DNA from: Cellvibrionaceae bacterium AOL6 | GTDB taxonomy: Bacteria; Pseudomonadota; Gammaproteobacteria; Pseudomonadales; Cellvibrionaceae | Direction: 5' to 3' | DNA: 64,000 nucleotides | Assembly (NCBI GenBank): GCA_003265435.1 | Contig: NOXC01000001.1 | Span: 62,001-126,000 of the forward strand | In this document: piece after piece, positions 62,803 to 64,000 of the stretch | How positions within the stretch are numbered: position 1 is the stretch's first letter | Layout of the letters: each line of letters begins with the position of its first letter | The notes under the pieces: model-generated | Databases searched by the model: none | The model's input: only the letters and a program-made list of their open reading frames with translations | Told to the model about the DNA's origin: nothing | Translations under genes and position numbers: made by a program

Positions 62803-63774
62803 ATGAATGCACCAGTACACAACACGACTCCGTCGTCGAATGCCGACCTGGCTCGGGCGCTCAAGGCTTCCGGGGACGAGTTGCGTATGCAGATTTTAAC
62901 GGTGCTGGCCCATCACTCTTTTGGCGTGCTGGAGCTCTGTCAGATCTTCTCGATCAAACAGTCGAGCATGAGCCACCACCTGAAGGTGTTGGCGAACGCG
63001 CAGCTGGTGAGTACACGCCGCGAAGGCAATACGATCTTTTATCGTCGCAATATCGAAGCGCTACCCCCCGCCTTGCATGAGCTGAGAGACGCCATCTATC
63101 GGGCGGCCGACACAGCACCACTTGAGCCCGACTTCACGCAGAATCTCAACGCCATTTTCAGCAGCCGTGCGGAAGCGAGCCGACGCTTTTTTATTGAGCA
63201 TGCGGGCGATCTTCGCCAACAACAGGATTTGATCGCAGAATTTGATCGCTACGGCCCGGAAGTGGCTCGACTGCTGCCGCAACGCAGCCAGGGGCAAGCG
63301 CTTGAAGTCGGTCCTGGCGAGGGTGATTTTTTACCGACACTGAGTGCGCGCTTTCACAAGGTCGTCGCCGTCGACACCTCTGAATCCATGCTGGAACTTT
63401 GCCGTCAACGCTGCGACGGCGAAGGCAGTACTAACGTGGCTCTGGTCCTCGACGACACTCGCTACTGCCACGAACACGCCCGCGCATTCGACTGCGTCGT
63501 CGTCAATATGGTGTTGCACCACGTACCCGCGCCAGCGGCCGTGATCTCCGATCTGGCTCGCGCGCTGAAGCGCGACGGCAGCCTGATCATATGCGACCTG
63601 TGTGCCCACGATCAGGACTGGGTGCGAGAAACCTGTGGCGATCGCTGGCTGGGTTTTGACAAAGAAGACCTGTTTCACTGGGCAGAGCGCGCCGGCCTGC
63701 AACGCAAAACCAGCGAGATCATTGCGCTGCGCAACGGCTTTCAAATTCAGATACATCAATTTACACCGACATAA
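62803..63774 (+). CDS. sahR: SahR-type regulator: ArsR domain fused to a methyltransferase domain
   Basis: A 323-residue protein. The ArsR winged helix (about 15-90) has SGDELRMQILTVLAHHSFGVLELCQIFSIKQSSMSHHLKVL. The C-terminal part (about 150-320) is a class I SAM-methyltransferase fold with ALEVGPGEGDFLPTLSARFHKVVAVDTSESML and NMVLHHVPAPAAVISDLARALKRDGS. This fusion is the SahR family, which senses S-adenosylhomocysteine and represses methionine-cycle genes. It lies 12 bases upstream of metK, one of the usual targets. The methyltransferase fold probably serves as ligand sensor rather than enzyme. Confidence 0.92.
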   Translation: MNAPVHNTTPSSNADLARALKASGDELRMQILTVLAHHSFGVLELCQIFSIKQSSMSHHLKVLANAQLVSTRREGNTIFYRRNIEALPPALHELRDAIYRAADTAPLEPDFTQNLNAIFSSRAEASRRFFIEHAGDLRQQQDLIAEFDRYGPEVARLLPQRSQGQALEVGPGEGDFLPTLSARFHKVVAVDTSESMLELCRQRCDGEGSTNVALVLDDTRYCHEHARAFDCVVVNMVLHHVPAPAAVISDLARALKRDGSLIICDLCAHDQDWVRETCGDRWLGFDKEDLFHWAERAGLQRKTSEIIALRNGFQIQIHQFTPT

Positions 63775-63786
63775 GAGGCTTAACCG

Positions 63787-64000
63787 ATGTCGCAATATTC
63801 CATTTTTACTTCCGAGTCTGTATCGGAAGGCCACCCGGACAAAGTGGCCGATCAGATTTCTGATGCCGTACTCGATGCCATTCTTAAAGACGATCGCAAT
63901 GCGCGCGTCGCGGTCGAAACTATGGTGAAGACCGGCATGGTGGTCGTGGCGGGCGAGGTGCGCACCGATACCTATGTCGACCTCGAAGATTTAATTCGCG
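63787..64000 (+). CDS. metK: S-adenosylmethionine synthetase (5' part only)
   Basis: Starts at ATG 63787 and is cut by the window end after about 71 residues. The start [23 protein letters not shown] has the signature [10 protein letters not shown] with the substrate-binding His and Mg-binding Asp, followed by [24 protein letters not shown]. It makes S-adenosylmethionine from methionine and ATP, and is in an operon with its probable regulator sahR. Confidence 0.96.
   Translation, partial: MSQYSIFTSESVSEGHPDKVADQISDAVLDAILKDDRNARVAVETMVKTGMVVVAGEVRTDTYVDLEDLIR

Overview
The window reads as a chromosomal segment of a free-living, probably marine gammaproteobacterium. The grounds are the gene types: fpr beside a finR-like LysR gene, glnA-ntrB-ntrC, ThiI with a rhodanese tail, BipA, a ScsB/DsbD-N-like protein, SapC, TonB-dependent uptake and glucosylglycerate metabolism. 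By eye the base composition is near 50-55% G+C, lower around 1.5-7.4 kb and 11.8-12.2 kb. I cannot name the genus; a Cellvibrionales- or Alteromonadales-like organism would fit. I see no tRNA, rRNA, CRISPR array or intact insertion sequence.

Layout. 0-1.4 kb: the tail of a GntR/FCD regulator and an acidic lipoprotein. 1.5-7.3 kb: a leftward four-gene set (TonB receptor, ABC ATPase, two DUF3526-type permeases), divergent from uxuA, with two different palindrome systems in the shared promoter region. 8.6-10.8 kb: zur, a DsbD-N-like secreted protein and a redoxin. 10.8-14.5 kb: an unusual patch with an orphan acetaldehyde-dehydrogenase-like gene, a triple-repeat protein whose N-terminus resembles ISL3 transposases, and an unrecognised protein with a FIST-C-like end. 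14.6-28.1 kb: pgm, several membrane or envelope proteins of unknown role, a beta-propeller lipoprotein, a porin plus PstS-like protein facing a diguanylate cyclase, SapC, fpr/finR and a lipoprotein. 28.2-31.6 kb: tandem paralogous alkaline phosphatases. 31.9-37.6 kb: hemB, a secreted unknown, a polysaccharide deacetylase, a radical SAM protein and gnd.

37.8-43.5 kb: a GST gene, then a glucosylglycerate locus (glycerate kinase, phosphatase, GpgS, GH13 phosphorylase) that can make and break a compatible solute; its phosphatase gene is frameshifted at an A7 run. 43.6-46.5 kb: a tightly overlapping operon of a RimK-like ligase, an AstE-like deacylase, a small MscS channel and a RimB-like DTG protease. 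46.7-52.4 kb: typA, a CytR-like LacI regulator with a palindromic operator, an acylphosphatase frameshifted at a T7 run, small membrane proteins and thiI. 52.8-57.1 kb: glnA, ntrB and ntrC. 57.2-64 kb: pgk, an ECF sigma factor operon with two DUF4252 proteins, tkt, and a SahR-type regulator leading into metK, with a perfect 26-bp palindrome between tkt and sahR.

No single unmistakable new defence or mobile system is present. The best candidates for undescribed biology are the RimK/AstE/MscS/RimB operon, the TonB-receptor/ABC-2 set, the triple-repeat ISL3-like protein and the ECF-DUF4252 operon. The two homopolymer frameshifts should be settled first, because they decide whether two genes are intact.
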